A stretch of DNA of 64,000 nt from a bacterium (lineage in GTDB: Bacteria; Bacteroidota; Ignavibacteria; SZUA-365): the NCBI GenBank assembly GCA_020444325.1, contig JAHLLD010000006.1, positions 62,001-126,000 of the forward strand, written 5' to 3'. Below the pieces are notes generated by a model. The model worked only from the letters and a program-made list of their open reading frames with translations, was not told where the DNA came from and searched no databases. How positions within the stretch are numbered: the stretch's first letter is position 1; each line of letters begins with the position of its first letter. Both the position numbers and the translations under genes were made by a program. This document shows positions 9,884 through 20,700 of the stretch, in pieces.

Positions 9884-10246
9884 TTAATTCGAGTTGGCCT
9901 TGATCGTACAACGGATCATGGCATTTCCTTCCGTGTCAATGACACGCATCGACTCGTTCGTGAGTCCGAGATACGTGTTACAGGTCCATCCTTTTTCGAT
10001 CACTGCCTGCGACGGGATATAAGCTTCGGCGATGGTGAAATGGCAGGTGAGCTTCGTATTTCCACTCGGAGTGGCAACCGAATGTGTGCTTACCCAGGTT
10101 GCACCGGGAGCACCGAGATTGCAACCAGCTTCGGTGATGACGATCGCGCCTTCAGCCTGCGTGATGTTCGGCACAATCATGAAACCGAGCATGAGAACGG
10201 CGACGCCGGAGACGATGGCAAGACGAATGGCATTTATTTTACGCAT
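9884..10246 (-). CDS. Small exported protein of unknown function
   Basis: 120 aa. The ATG at 10246 is supported by AAGGAG seven bases upstream. Residues 1-31 form a signal peptide with a hydrophobic core AIVSGVAVLMLGFMIV and a cleavage region near TQA/EG. The mature part of about 90 residues has three cysteines (AGCNLG, KLTCHF, GWTCNTY) plus one near the end (MIRCTIKA), and beta-strand-like alternation. I do not recognise a family. It has its own terminator and no partner gene, so it is probably expressed singly. Periplasmic or secreted location is inferred from the signal peptide. Confidence 0.75.
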   Translation of the reverse strand: MRKINAIRLAIVSGVAVLMLGFMIVPNITQAEGAIVITEAGCNLGAPGATWVSTHSVATPSGNTKLTCHFTIAEAYIPSQAVIEKGWTCNTYLGLTNESMRVIDTEGNAMIRCTIKANSN

Positions 10247-10563
10247 GAGAAACTCCTTTTTTATCTGCTGCCACGTGGTGTTTGAGACTTGCGCGTAGCG
10301 GCAGCGTGTACGCACAAAATTTTTACAGCGTTCAATCGTACTCTCACCGCGTAAACGAACGCGGCTTCTTCTCGACTGGCTTGATCCTTTCACCAGTGAA
10401 CTCGGTAACAAACCGACAAACGGTGCTTCCTTGCCAGTAGCTTTATTTAGGATAATGACTATCCGAATATAGGCTATGATTTCTTCGAACGCAAGTTTTT
10501 TTGTGTGGAGACTGCTGCACCGCTTCCTGTCCGCATATGCAATGGCCTCATCACCGAATCCCG
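10247..10563. other. Intergenic region upstream of the small exported protein
   Basis: Holds the ribosome site AAGGAG at 10253-10258 and presumably the promoter of the 9884-10246 gene. Short self-complementary stretches (CCACGTGG, and CCGCGT/ACGCGG) are seen, with no T tract or clear -35/-10. No gene is visible. Confidence 0.3.
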
Positions 10564-11793
10564 TTACTCAAAGCCTCGGGAAATTGTGATGATCTCCCTC
10601 ACTGCGCGCCTTGCGCCACCCGCCTCGGCGAATGCGCGTGCGATGCGCTCGGCACCGGCCTTTCGCGTCAACGCCTGCCGGACTGCAGCGCGCAGGTTCT
10701 TCACATTGAGTTTTCGGAGCGGAAGCATGCTGCCAGACTCGCTGACCTCGGCGCGGCGCGCGGTCTCGGACTGATCGCGTCCGCAGGGGATAACGCAGAC
10801 GGGAACGCCAGCAGCGAGCGCGCGCTGGGTGCCGCCCATACCACCGTGCGTCACCACGAGATCGATACTGTTCATGATTGCAGCGTGCGACAGGAAGCGG
10901 GTGATATGCACGTATTCATGGGGAGCGGTAAACTGTGCAGGATCCAGTGCGGCCGTGGTTACAATGAGACTTCCCTCCTCATCGGCCAGTGCCTGCAGCG
11001 CGGTCTCGATGATGGCACCGTCATCCTGTTTCTCGGTGGAAACGCTGACCAGTATCCGGGGTGAAGGAAGCGCGTTGAGCCAGTCCGGCGCCGGGGCAGG
11101 AGGTGCCCAGAGTCCGGGACCGATGGGAAGAATATTCTTCGGCCAATGCTCCCGGGGGTACTCGAAGGGTTCTGCGGTACGATACAGCAGGAGATCTGGC
11201 TGCGTGTACATGTCATCGAGTTTCGTGAAAGGAAGTACTCCCATCTCCTCACGGATAGCATTGAGACCTTCAAGCTGGGGACGCACGGCGCGGCCGACGA
11301 GGGTGTCCACCACGCGATCGCGCAGTCGATGCAATGCGTTCGCGGGGGGAGCAAAACCCGGTCCGAAGGCAGGCGTATCCGCCGAAGCTATGGGCAGGAT
11401 ATACGGCATAAACATCACCCACGGCGCACCCTGCGCTTCCGCGAACGCCGCAGCGCCCCAGGTGTTGACGTCGATGATGAGCAGATCGGGTTGGATGCGC
11501 GTAACGGTGTTGCGCAGATCCTGGATTTCAAGAGGCGCCCGCTGAAGCCAGGTGCTGGTGGCGGACTTGAACTGCGCCATGGGATTGCCTTCACGGTAAT
11601 CTTCGAGAGGCAGGGACTCGATGTCCGGGGAAATGGGGATGTGATAAAGTCCCTCCGCCGATACGACCTCCTTCTCCGCTGCGAGGGTCTGGACGTGGAC
11701 CTCATATCCCTGCGCTTCGAGTTCGATCGCGATGTCCATCATCGGGTACAGGTGTCCGCGTGCCGGGGATGTATAGATAAGAACAGTGTTCAT
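10564..11793 (-). CDS. MGT-family glycosyltransferase
   Basis: 409 aa GT-B enzyme of the UDP-glucuronosyl/macrolide glycosyltransferase type, expected to transfer a sugar from a nucleotide donor to a small hydrophobic acceptor. The start has the usual PARGHLYPMMDIAIEL acceptor-side motif. The donor-binding signature near residue 300 reads FLSHAAIMNSIDLVVTHGG, followed by GVPVCVIPCGRDQSE. Length and both halves are normal. Its ATG overlaps the stop of the TetR gene by four bases (ATGA), with GGAGGCC upstream, so the two are translated together. The pairing suggests inducible glycosylation of a toxic compound. The acceptor cannot be read from the sequence. Confidence 0.88.
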   Translation of the reverse strand: MNTVLIYTSPARGHLYPMMDIAIELEAQGYEVHVQTLAAEKEVVSAEGLYHIPISPDIESLPLEDYREGNPMAQFKSATSTWLQRAPLEIQDLRNTVTRIQPDLLIIDVNTWGAAAFAEAQGAPWVMFMPYILPIASADTPAFGPGFAPPANALHRLRDRVVDTLVGRAVRPQLEGLNAIREEMGVLPFTKLDDMYTQPDLLLYRTAEPFEYPREHWPKNILPIGPGLWAPPAPAPDWLNALPSPRILVSVSTEKQDDGAIIETALQALADEEGSLIVTTAALDPAQFTAPHEYVHITRFLSHAAIMNSIDLVVTHGGMGGTQRALAAGVPVCVIPCGRDQSETARRAEVSESGSMLPLRKLNVKNLRAAVRQALTRKAGAERIARAFAEAGGARRAVREIITISRGFE

Positions 11794-12365
11794 GCGGCCT
11801 CCAGAATATTCCTGACCATGACCGACATCACGCGCTGCACAGCCCGTACGCTGCGACCGAGATCCAGTCGCAATAGCTTCCAGGCGTAAATGTCCGTCGC
11901 GACCACAAGCGCATCAATCGTCGCCGTATCGCTGCGAAACAAATGCCTCGCGAAACAGCGGCGCGCCCATCTCCTGTGAAACTCCCTTCCCCTGCGCATC
12001 ATCTGGGCAACGAACACATCCCCATCCCGCTCCTGTGCCAGGAGGTTGAGGATCAGCCGACCCTCTGCCTCATAGTGCGCGATGAGATCGTCAACGGCCG
12101 CTTCGATGCTGTCGTACGCGAAATTCCCCCGCTGCTTCTGCACCCGCGCCGCCACACGCTGCGCGACGGCATTGAAGCAGCCATCCCGCGACTCCATATG
12201 CCGCAGCACCGTCTGCACCGTCGTCCCTGCCCCCTCCGCAATCGCCTCAAGCGTGATTTCGGAAATCAACCTGCTCGCAAGCAGTCCCTCCGTGGCGACA
12301 AGGATACTCTCCCGCGTCTCCGCGGCCTGCTTTGACCGCCGGGACATATCGTAACGTCGTGTCAT
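11790..12365 (-). CDS. TetR-family transcriptional regulator
   Basis: 191 aa (185 if the ATG at 12347 is used; neither start has a strong ribosome site). The N-terminal helix-turn-helix is clear: TRESILVATEGLLAS...ITLEAIAEGAGTTVQTVLRHM. The C-terminal ligand domain is divergent, as is usual. It is the first gene of a two-gene unit with the glycosyltransferase. A palindrome 13 bases upstream is a good candidate for its own operator. Autorepression lifted by a compound that the glycosyltransferase modifies would fit, but this is inference. Confidence 0.87.
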   Translation of the reverse strand: MTRRYDMSRRSKQAAETRESILVATEGLLASRLISEITLEAIAEGAGTTVQTVLRHMESRDGCFNAVAQRVAARVQKQRGNFAYDSIEAAVDDLIAHYEAEGRLILNLLAQERDGDVFVAQMMRRGREFHRRWARRCFARHLFRSDTATIDALVVATDIYAWKLLRLDLGRSVRAVQRVMSVMVRNILEAA

Positions 12366-12377
12366 CGTCGTTTCTAT

Positions 12378-12402
12378 TTCATGTTAATAAGACTAACATG
12401 AA
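12378..12402. promoter_or_regulatory. Probable TetR operator
   Basis: Perfect inverted repeat with 9-base arms TTCATGTTA and TAACATGAA separated by 7 bases (ATAAGAC). It lies just ahead of the tetR start, where a repressor would block the promoter. Size and symmetry fit TetR-type sites. Confidence 0.7.
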
Positions 12403-12513
12403 TATATGGCGCACAAAATGGAATGTCAAATGACGCGCACGCATCCACTGCGATAACAGCGCGTCCCCCCCCAACACCATCCTGTGCGCGCTGGATACTT
12501 CAATTTTACCCCA

Positions 12514-12540
12514 CAGGGTATAAATTGTGAATATACCCTG
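12514..12540. repeat. Inverted repeat, possible regulator site
   Basis: Arms CAGGGTATA and TATACCCTG with a 9-base AT-rich spacer. It sits 36 bases beyond the stop of the UvrD-type gene and about 150 bases upstream of tetR. It lacks a T tract, so a protein-binding site is more likely than a terminator. Confidence 0.4.
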
Positions 12541-12575
12541 CAGGGATGTTCGATGAATTGAGGACGAGCGACTAT

Positions 12576-14687
12576 TCAGGTCAGGTTGACAAGAAGTGGA
12601 CTTCTCTCACCCCAGCCGGTGACGAAAGCGCGACGGCGGGCGCGGGTGACGGCGACGTGCAGCAGCGATCGCTCCATGGTTTCGATCTGCGCGCGGGCAG
12701 CGGCGTCTGCAGCAGAATCCATCGCATAGTGCAGAGGCATTGTCGCGGCATCCATACCAGCGACGAAGACGGCCCCGAATTCGAGACCTTTCACACGATG
12801 CATGGTGGCGAGGCGAATGCCGGACACACTGCGGTCGTCATGCATGCTGTTGTCGATGATCTTCACTTGCAGGCCTTTGACTTCAAGCGCACCGCTGTAG
12901 CGGTTGACCTGCTCATTGGTACGGGAGGTGAGACAGATGTTTCTGTCGTCCACCCCTTCCTCGCGCAGCTCGGCGATGCGGGCGCAGATGAAATCCACCT
13001 CTTCCCCGAAGCTCGGGAAATGCTGCACGACAGGAGCGCTGCCGTGGACGAGAGAACGGTAACCATCCAGACTGTCCGCTTCTCCGTCGAGATCGTCAAA
13101 CTGCCTGCCCTCAAGCAATGCCACGGCCCAGCGGCGGGTTTCCTCCGTCGTACGATAGTTGACGCGCAGGCGGCGCGCACGACCACGAATTTCAATACCG
13201 CAGCGACCCAGCACCACGGGCTGACCGTAAATGCGCTGATGCGCGTCACCGACGATGAACATATCATTCGGCTGGGGAGGAACGATAGCGCGCAGCAGGC
13301 GATATGTTTCAACACGCATATCCTGCGCTTCGTCCACCACTACCGCACGATACGGGAGTTCGCTCCCGGCACGTTCGATCAGCCCGCGGCATTCACGCGC
13401 AACGTCCATCGGTTCCATCAGTCCCTTCTCATCCAGCATGCGGCGGTATTCCTCGAAGAGGGGCCAGATTTCCATGCGCTGCCGAAGTGTGAGCGAGGTA
13501 CCGCGTCCCGAGCGCTGCGCACGCAAGTATTCCTGCTGCGTAATGATTCCCTGCTCCTGCACCACCCACTCCCACTCATCCCGCAGGAAGGCTGCGGGGT
13601 AGTCAAGGGGACGACCACCAAGCACCTGCTCCCAGATGGATTTATTCCCCGAATGAAAATGCAATCCAAACTCATACCCGTTGTGCCGTAGCATCACATC
13701 GGCCCAGCGGTCGATGTTGACGACGTCGACGCGCTTCATCTGTTCGTCACTGAGCAGCTGTCTCAGGTTCTCCTGGATATCTGTCGCAAGGTTGCGTGTG
13801 AAGGTGGTGAACAAAATGCGCTGTCCATCCTCCACCACATGTTCGAGCAGCCATTTCACCCGGTGCATCGCAGCGACGGTCTTTCCGGTACCGGCACCGC
13901 CAAGGACGCGGATGGGACCGTTCGCTTGCATTTCCACGACCTTTCGCTGCGTGGGATGCAGGAATACGCGCCAGTGTTCCAGTGGCGCCTGCAGCATTTC
14001 ATCCAGCTCCGCGTCATCAGAAAGCAGCCGGAAACGCCGCTGCGAATCGGGATGCGCGAGCGCCGAGGCATAGTCCTCAGCATCAATCTTCGCCTGACGC
14101 GCCGTCTCGAGTTCCGCCCACGCTTCCTCCACACTGCAGCCCGCTGCGAGAAGAAGCAATGCCTCCGCCGCTTCCTCGGGGAAGATGGATTCGAGTTCAT
14201 CGAAATGCGCTTCGTCCTTCACAATGCGCACCAGGGGAAGGAAGGGCTCGGGGATGCCGAGACGAAGGAGGTCTTTGTCCTTCACATGCGCAAACAGGAC
14301 CTCCTCCCTTTCATCACCGTCACCATTCTCCGCCAGTCGTCCTTCAAGTATCACTTCGTCATACAGCTGCAGTGCGCCGATGGCGGGATTGAGATGCATG
14401 CGCTTGCTGCGTCCCCAGTCGTAGGCATCGTCATGATGATCGACCCAGAGGAGGATGAACACATTGCCTTTCGGTTCCTTGAAGACGATGCCACGGTAAT
14501 CCCTGTCGATGCGAACGGAGCGGAGATTCTCATCGACACTGTCGAATTTCTCAAGGTTGATTCCCGTGGAATCGGGATTGGACTGAAATTTTTTGATGAA
14601 ATCTTCCGTCTTCTTCTGTTGCGCTTTCGGAAGCCTGCTGTAGGAGGAGAAGAAATCCTTCCCCACTGCCAGTTTTACTTCATGCAT
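12576..14687 (-). CDS. UvrD-type helicase with RelE/ParE-like N-terminal domain
   Basis: 703 aa. Residues 1-95 look like a RelE/ParE toxin fold: SVRIDRDYRGIVF and VFILLWVDHHDDAYDW are its typical strands. A linker of about 160 residues follows, then an SF1 UvrD/Rep helicase core. This has Walker A GGAGTGKT at 263-270, DEAQD at 452-456, NYRTTEETR, TMHRVKGLEF and the end motif VAVTRAR. The start has AGAGGG upstream. It follows the 2111-aa helicase gene by 15 bases, so the two form one unit. Whether the RelE-like part cuts RNA or is only a binding domain is not visible. The 1A/2A core seems complete; no nuclease domain is evident. Confidence 0.88.
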   Translation of the reverse strand: MHEVKLAVGKDFFSSYSRLPKAQQKKTEDFIKKFQSNPDSTGINLEKFDSVDENLRSVRIDRDYRGIVFKEPKGNVFILLWVDHHDDAYDWGRSKRMHLNPAIGALQLYDEVILEGRLAENGDGDEREEVLFAHVKDKDLLRLGIPEPFLPLVRIVKDEAHFDELESIFPEEAAEALLLLAAGCSVEEAWAELETARQAKIDAEDYASALAHPDSQRRFRLLSDDAELDEMLQAPLEHWRVFLHPTQRKVVEMQANGPIRVLGGAGTGKTVAAMHRVKWLLEHVVEDGQRILFTTFTRNLATDIQENLRQLLSDEQMKRVDVVNIDRWADVMLRHNGYEFGLHFHSGNKSIWEQVLGGRPLDYPAAFLRDEWEWVVQEQGIITQQEYLRAQRSGRGTSLTLRQRMEIWPLFEEYRRMLDEKGLMEPMDVARECRGLIERAGSELPYRAVVVDEAQDMRVETYRLLRAIVPPQPNDMFIVGDAHQRIYGQPVVLGRCGIEIRGRARRLRVNYRTTEETRRWAVALLEGRQFDDLDGEADSLDGYRSLVHGSAPVVQHFPSFGEEVDFICARIAELREEGVDDRNICLTSRTNEQVNRYSGALEVKGLQVKIIDNSMHDDRSVSGIRLATMHRVKGLEFGAVFVAGMDAATMPLHYAMDSAADAAARAQIETMERSLLHVAVTRARRRAFVTGWGERSPLLVNLT

Positions 14688-14702
14688 GTGTTATCCCTCT
14701 CT

Positions 14703-17700
14703 TCATTTCGTTTCTTTCAGGTGTTCTTTCCAGATTGCCGCGGTCAGGGATTTCCACCCGGAAGACGCGTACTGCTTCGCTGCCGCATCGTCGGCAACAA
14801 GAGCGACGAGTGCGTCAGGCCACGCGGCGATGGACTGCGCGACGACTTTGCCGTCGGACGCCAACTCATGCATCAACACGCCCACGCCGAGTCCGGAGGC
14901 TTCGAGTCCGCGTACGGCCTGCGCTTCTTCTTCGGTCAGAATTTCCTCAGGCGGGATTTCCCACTCGGCGTCCGGCATGGACTCTTCAGGTATGACATCA
15001 GACAGCCACTCCTCCTTCGCATCCTTCATGCCACTGTCGGCAATCATGGCGAAGTTCGGGAGGAATTGCCACAGGTTGACCGCGTGCAGCATACTGTTCC
15101 ACATTTGCCTGTAAGGCGGATCATCACTGTAGTCAGGAGCATCTCCGAAGCGCAGAAGCAGCTGCAGCTTCTCGTAATCGCCGGACTGCGTCGCCTGCAT
15201 GGGTATGCTGCGCGAAATGACACCGGCACGGTGTCCGAGAAGTGGAATGTCCATTTCGGAAAAGAGTACATCTCCTGAGGGCAAAACGGCAGGAACGGTC
15301 AAGGTGTCGGTGCTCTCCGCAAGCCAGAGTTCCTTCCTGCGCAATTGCACACCGGGAGCACTCCGGAAATCCCTGCCCTTGATACCTGCCAACGCGAATC
15401 GCAGCATGTACGCGCGGTAATCGGCCTCGGTCCCGCTGGCCAGGAATTCGAGAAGCATGACGAGGGAATTTTTATTCTCGCTGCCCCTCAACTTCGTCTG
15501 CGCCTCGGGCACGGAAGACTGGCCGAGGAGACGCCCCAACATGTCATCCTCCGTTGTGAGGAAGGGACACGCGGGCGTCTCTTCCTGCTTTTCGTAGCGC
15601 TCAAGATCGTCCCAGGTGATGGACCATACATGATAGCGTCCCGAACGCAGCAGGGCCATGCGCTGATTGAGGTCGGTACCGACGCGTCCGGGACCGTTGG
15701 ACTTCATTGCGTGATACTCGAATCCATCGGTAAACACGACGACCGGCTTGATCGGTGCATTTTCGTCGAGCGGATAAATGACGAAATCCGCACGAGAAGG
15801 AATGGCCACCTGCTCAGCTGCCCCGAGGGACTGCTGGAACACCAGCCCATACTCCCGTGTGCCGATGCGCATGCGGTAGCCATCCATGCCGTGAATGAAT
15901 CGGCGCGTTCTGCTCACGGGCTTGCCTGCGGGACGAGCGGCAAAAAGCATGTTGACGAAGTAGCGTTCCAGCTCGCTCTCCAGCAGGGGAAATACGCTGA
16001 TCTCATCAATACTCTTGACCTCGTGCAGCGATTCCCAGGCACCGAGAATGCTCTCAAGAATATCCTCAGCCGCTTCGCGGGAAATGTCTGCCATATGATA
16101 GCTCAGGCGATAGGCGTACAGGCAGCTGTAACAGCCGTCCTTTCCCTCCTTCCGGCAGCTGCATTCGCGCAGATGATTGAGTGCGCGTGTGAATACATCA
16201 CGAAGGACGTCCGTGTTCTGCAGCAGTTCCTTCAGGTAGCCGGTGCCGCCCGGGACCACGTCATAAAGGACGAGGTACTTCTTCATCACCGCCGTCTGTG
16301 GCATGGGCTCCTGCATGACCGTGGTCTGCAGATGATCGATGTTGCCCTGGAATCTGCTGCGCAGTCCGAGTAGCAGCGCGGCGACGAAAGAGTGTTCGAG
16401 TTTGCTCGAAGCAAGCAGCGAAGTGGCGGGCAGCAACATGCGTATCGCTTCGGTGGAGAACTCGCGGTACAGGTACAGCATTTCCGCGAACTTCGACGCA
16501 TCGTCTTTGTCCCTGTACCTGCAGCTGCGCGTATGCTTGCGACGGTTGCGCTCATTCTGCACGCGTCCGCACTCGCGGCAAACGAGGAAACCCGGACGCG
16601 CGACCTCACGTCCCGCGATGCGCACATGCTCCCCTTCCTGGTTCTCCTCGCCAAAATTGATGTCCACGAATCGTGCGCTGCCAACGTACTCGAAGCCGAA
16701 GGGCACTTCCTCGTTTTCAATTGCCCAGGCGCTCGAGATGGATGCCGGGTCGGGCTGCACAAGCGTATCGCGTTCGTAAAACGTGGGCGAACGATCATCA
16801 TGCTCATCCCACGAACGGCTTTCACGATCTGACGTTGTGGCGAGCACCTGCCGCAGCCGTAGCAGACGGCGTTTTTGCTTCGCGTCTTTCCAGCCATGCG
16901 TGCCGCAGTGGGGACACCCACCCGTTGCGTTTCCCTGCTCTTCGCGCTCTGCGTAGGTGCAGGCGGGACAAAAACGCCAATCCTCAGGCTCCGAAAGCCG
17001 CAGGTTCACCTGGTCCACCACAACACGCCGTCCCCCGGCATAGAAACTGCTGCTCGGAGCCAGTTCCTTGATCGCGGCGGCGGCGGGACGCTCATACTCG
17101 TAATGCCAGGTGCTCATTTTCTGTCCCTCAACGCTCCCGCTCATCGCGTGCCGGTAAATCACCGAACGCAGCATGATGCCGGCTTCCGGAAAAGCATAGT
17201 TCGGAAGAAAACCTTCGTCTGTAAGGAACTCGAGTATGTGCTTGGATCGAATATCCTTGAGAATTGCCAGCAGACCCTGCTTCTCCGTCAGCAGTTCATG
17301 CATGAGTACATCCCGCTGCTCCCCTGCGGCGGGATCGTCGGCCAGTTCCTTGAGTTGTTTCTCGAGTCCCTTCACCCTGTTATCCATGTCCCGCACTTCC
17401 TTCTGCTGCAGGTGCAGACTGTGCTCGATACGATAGCGCATGTCCCCTAACTCCGCACCGTCACCATATACATAGCGCCGCAGGTACTGCTCGGTGGACG
17501 AGTCGAGTTCACGCGCAAACATGGCGCGGAAATCTGCAAACAGCATGTCACGCTTTTCCTCAGCGAAGTGGAAAAACGACCACGGGAAGCGTGCTTCGTC
17601 TTTTTTGTTGAGCGAAGTGAGAACGGGTCCAAGCGTCGAGGGTATGTCATGCTCATCGGCTCCGTCAAGCACCCAGCGGTCAAAGCAGTACGCGGTGAAC

Positions 17701-20700
17701 TGCCGTTCGAGTACTGCGGGTGCGCCCAGAAAACATCCCGGGGGCTGAATCGCACCTGAAATCATCGCATCGGGTTCGGCGAAGAAATACTGATCATGCG
17801 GTTTGGCCGCAGCCACGGTGATATTGAGCGCATTGCCGTCACGTCTGCCCGCGCGTCCTATTCGCTGCACGTAACTCGATTGCGAGGGAGGGACCGAACA
17901 GAGAACAACGGTGGAAAGGTCACCGATATCCACGCCCATTTCCAGCGTTGGCGTACAGCTCAGGAGGTTGGGATCCCAGGGTTTCGTGCCCTGCATGAAG
18001 CGCTCTTCCACCAGCTTGCGTTCCCCGCTTTCCAGCAGTCCGGTATGTTCGCGCGACACCAGCCGGCGCACGTCGCCTTCGCCATATAGCGATGCGTAGT
18101 ACCCGCCGCCACGATGATCTTCCGCATAGCGTCCGCGGCAGGAATAGCGCATGCAGGGACTCTCTATCCACGTATCCCGCTGCGCATCAGGAACAGATTG
18201 TGCGTGTCCGCAGCTCGCGCAGCGCAGCTGCAGTACTCCGGTCCCGACCCGAAACGCGGTGGGTTGCAGCGCCCAGGCGTTTCCGCCTTTTGTATCGAAG
18301 GGAAGCAGAAGCTCGTATTTCTCCAGCAATGCGACCGTATCGCGCAGCATGTCGGGGAGCCAGGATTCGAAGAGTTCGTCCGTTCCTGCAAAGCATTTGA
18401 TCGCCCAGTCCTCATACCAGCTCTTGCGTCCCGTGCGCGCGACGAGCACATCAAAGCGGTCATTTTTCCCATCGATGAGAAAAGCGGGGGCGCGGCTTGA
18501 AGGACCGAAGTTCGGCAGATGATGTGCGTCGTTGAGCAGCCAGGTGTTCCCACCCTGGGAGATATAGTGCGCGAGATCCTGCTGATACAGCGCACCCCGA
18601 ATCTTCATCTGCGTCAGCATGCCGAGCAGGAAACGCACGACGTCTGCGCGTTGCACCTCGCGCAGCACCCCGTATTGTTCTCGAAGCTGCGTGTGCAGGG
18701 TGTCCAGCGTCCTTGTGAGCGCCTCCAGATCAGGCCCGGCAACTGAGGAAGCGCTTTTCTCCAGCGTGCGTCCAATGCGCGACGAAAAACCGTATTCCGC
18801 AAAGATCTCCCACTGAATGCGCTGTTCGATCATGTTCAACAGCGCACTTCCTTCGGGGAGCCTGCCTTCATTGCGATAGTATTCCCAGTCCTCCATCCAC
18901 TCCATATCGGGTGGAATAAAGGTTGCAAGGAATTCGTCCATCGAATGACTCTGCCGCCACGAGCGGATGAACGCGCGGGGAAATTCCTCGAGCGTAAGAG
19001 GACGCTCGAGGGATTGCACGAATTGCTGCAGCGCGGTGCGCATGTTGAAACGATACGTGCGAGCGGTGAAGAAGCCAGCCCGATGTGAAGCGTCCTGCAC
19101 CGAATCCGAAAACGCGAGCAGTTTCTTGTCCTCATTGAACGGCGAGGCGAAAAGCTGCGCGTTGACAACGGATATAAGGCTCGCAGCGCGGGAACCGACA
19201 ATGGTCATGCTGTCAGTACCTTCGCAGTAGGGACAGTCATGCACGCCTATCGTGCGATTGCGCAGCGTGCGCGCCTTTCGCCAGATGAGGACGGGAATGG
19301 GATCCGTATCACTGCCGCAGTTGCGGCACTCCTGCGCAGGCTGTTTGTCCACCGCCAGGCAGTCGGGACACAGGTGCCACTGCTCGTGCCGCAACGCCCG
19401 CGCATTGCTTTCGGGGAAAAGAAAGGCCACGTCGAGCGACTGCGCGAAGTAGCGTGAATAGAACTCCTGCAAGCCCTTTCGCACTTTGCGCTCCACATCC
19501 GGCAGTACCGCACCCCATGCCGTGGCGCCACATTCACGACAGTGCAGCAGCGGCAGCGCCTGGTCGAGATGTTCTTTTGTCAGTTCATCGGAGAGGCGGA
19601 GTTCAGGACGTTCGCCCACGGTGCAGACCAGGCGGCGCAGTTCACGGAACCACAGCTGCTGACGGACGTGCAGCCATGGACCGCCATCGCCATCGCGGGC
19701 GGCGGAGACGCAGGCCGCAAGGCTTTCCACTGCGGCAGCCAAATGTTCAAACTCCGGCACACGTACATCATGCAGTTTCTGCATATCCTCACCTACAGGA
19801 TTATGCAGTTTCTGCATATTTTCTCCGCCGTGAGTATGCAGTTTCTGCATATCCGCGGCAAAGGTGGAGTACAACGCATGCATATCACGCGGCCTGCCGT
19901 CAAGGCGGGAGAGCAGATACTGGAACAACGGGACCTTCCGGAGTTCTTCAGCGAGACGCGTGCGCCAGGACGCATCATCAGAGCGCCATTCCGAACCCGG
20001 TGTTGATGTCCACACCGCTGCCTGGCGCAGCAGATACGCTACCGGCGGCTCATTATCCTGCAGAAGCAAATCCGCCTTTTCCGGTAACTCGGGTGCCGAA
20101 GGAAGCTGCTTCAGCCCGAGAAAGTCCAGCGCAGGGACAGTGGATTCCGTAATCACCGCATCCGTGTCGAACTCTTCACCGAACACGCGGGCGGCATAGT
20201 CCCGCAACGCATCGCTGTTCTGTTCCGAACCCAGCGTGGCGGAAGTACCGACGCAGCAGAGATGCCGTTCTGGCGTTCCGAGGCGTGACTTCATGCGGCG
20301 GAGCAGGCAGGCGAGATCCGTCCCCTGCGCGCCATCGAAGGTATGGAGTTCATCGACGACCAGGAAGCGCAACGTCTCCGGTCCATTGAGTGTCCACAGC
20401 CGTGCGTCCCTGGGACGCAGCAACAGGTAGTCAAGCATCTTGTAATTCGTGAGGAGGATATCGGGCGGATCCCCGCGCAGCACCTCACGATCCGTCACGA
20501 CCGAATCGGGGGTCATCACTCCGACCGGTGTCTCTCCCTGCTGTCCCACATACAGTCCCGCCCGCAAATGCTGGCGAAGTTTGTCATTTCCATGAATGAT
20601 GCGTGCGATACGGCGGGACTGATCCGTCGCCAGCGCATTCATCGGATAGATCAGTATGGCCTTGATGCCGGGCACGCCCTGTCGCCGCATCTGCAGGCAA

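Noticed and set aside
13839-15278. 479-codon plus-strand open frame across two helicase genes
   Set aside because: It crosses the boundary of two genes with intact motifs on the other strand and has no recognisable domain.
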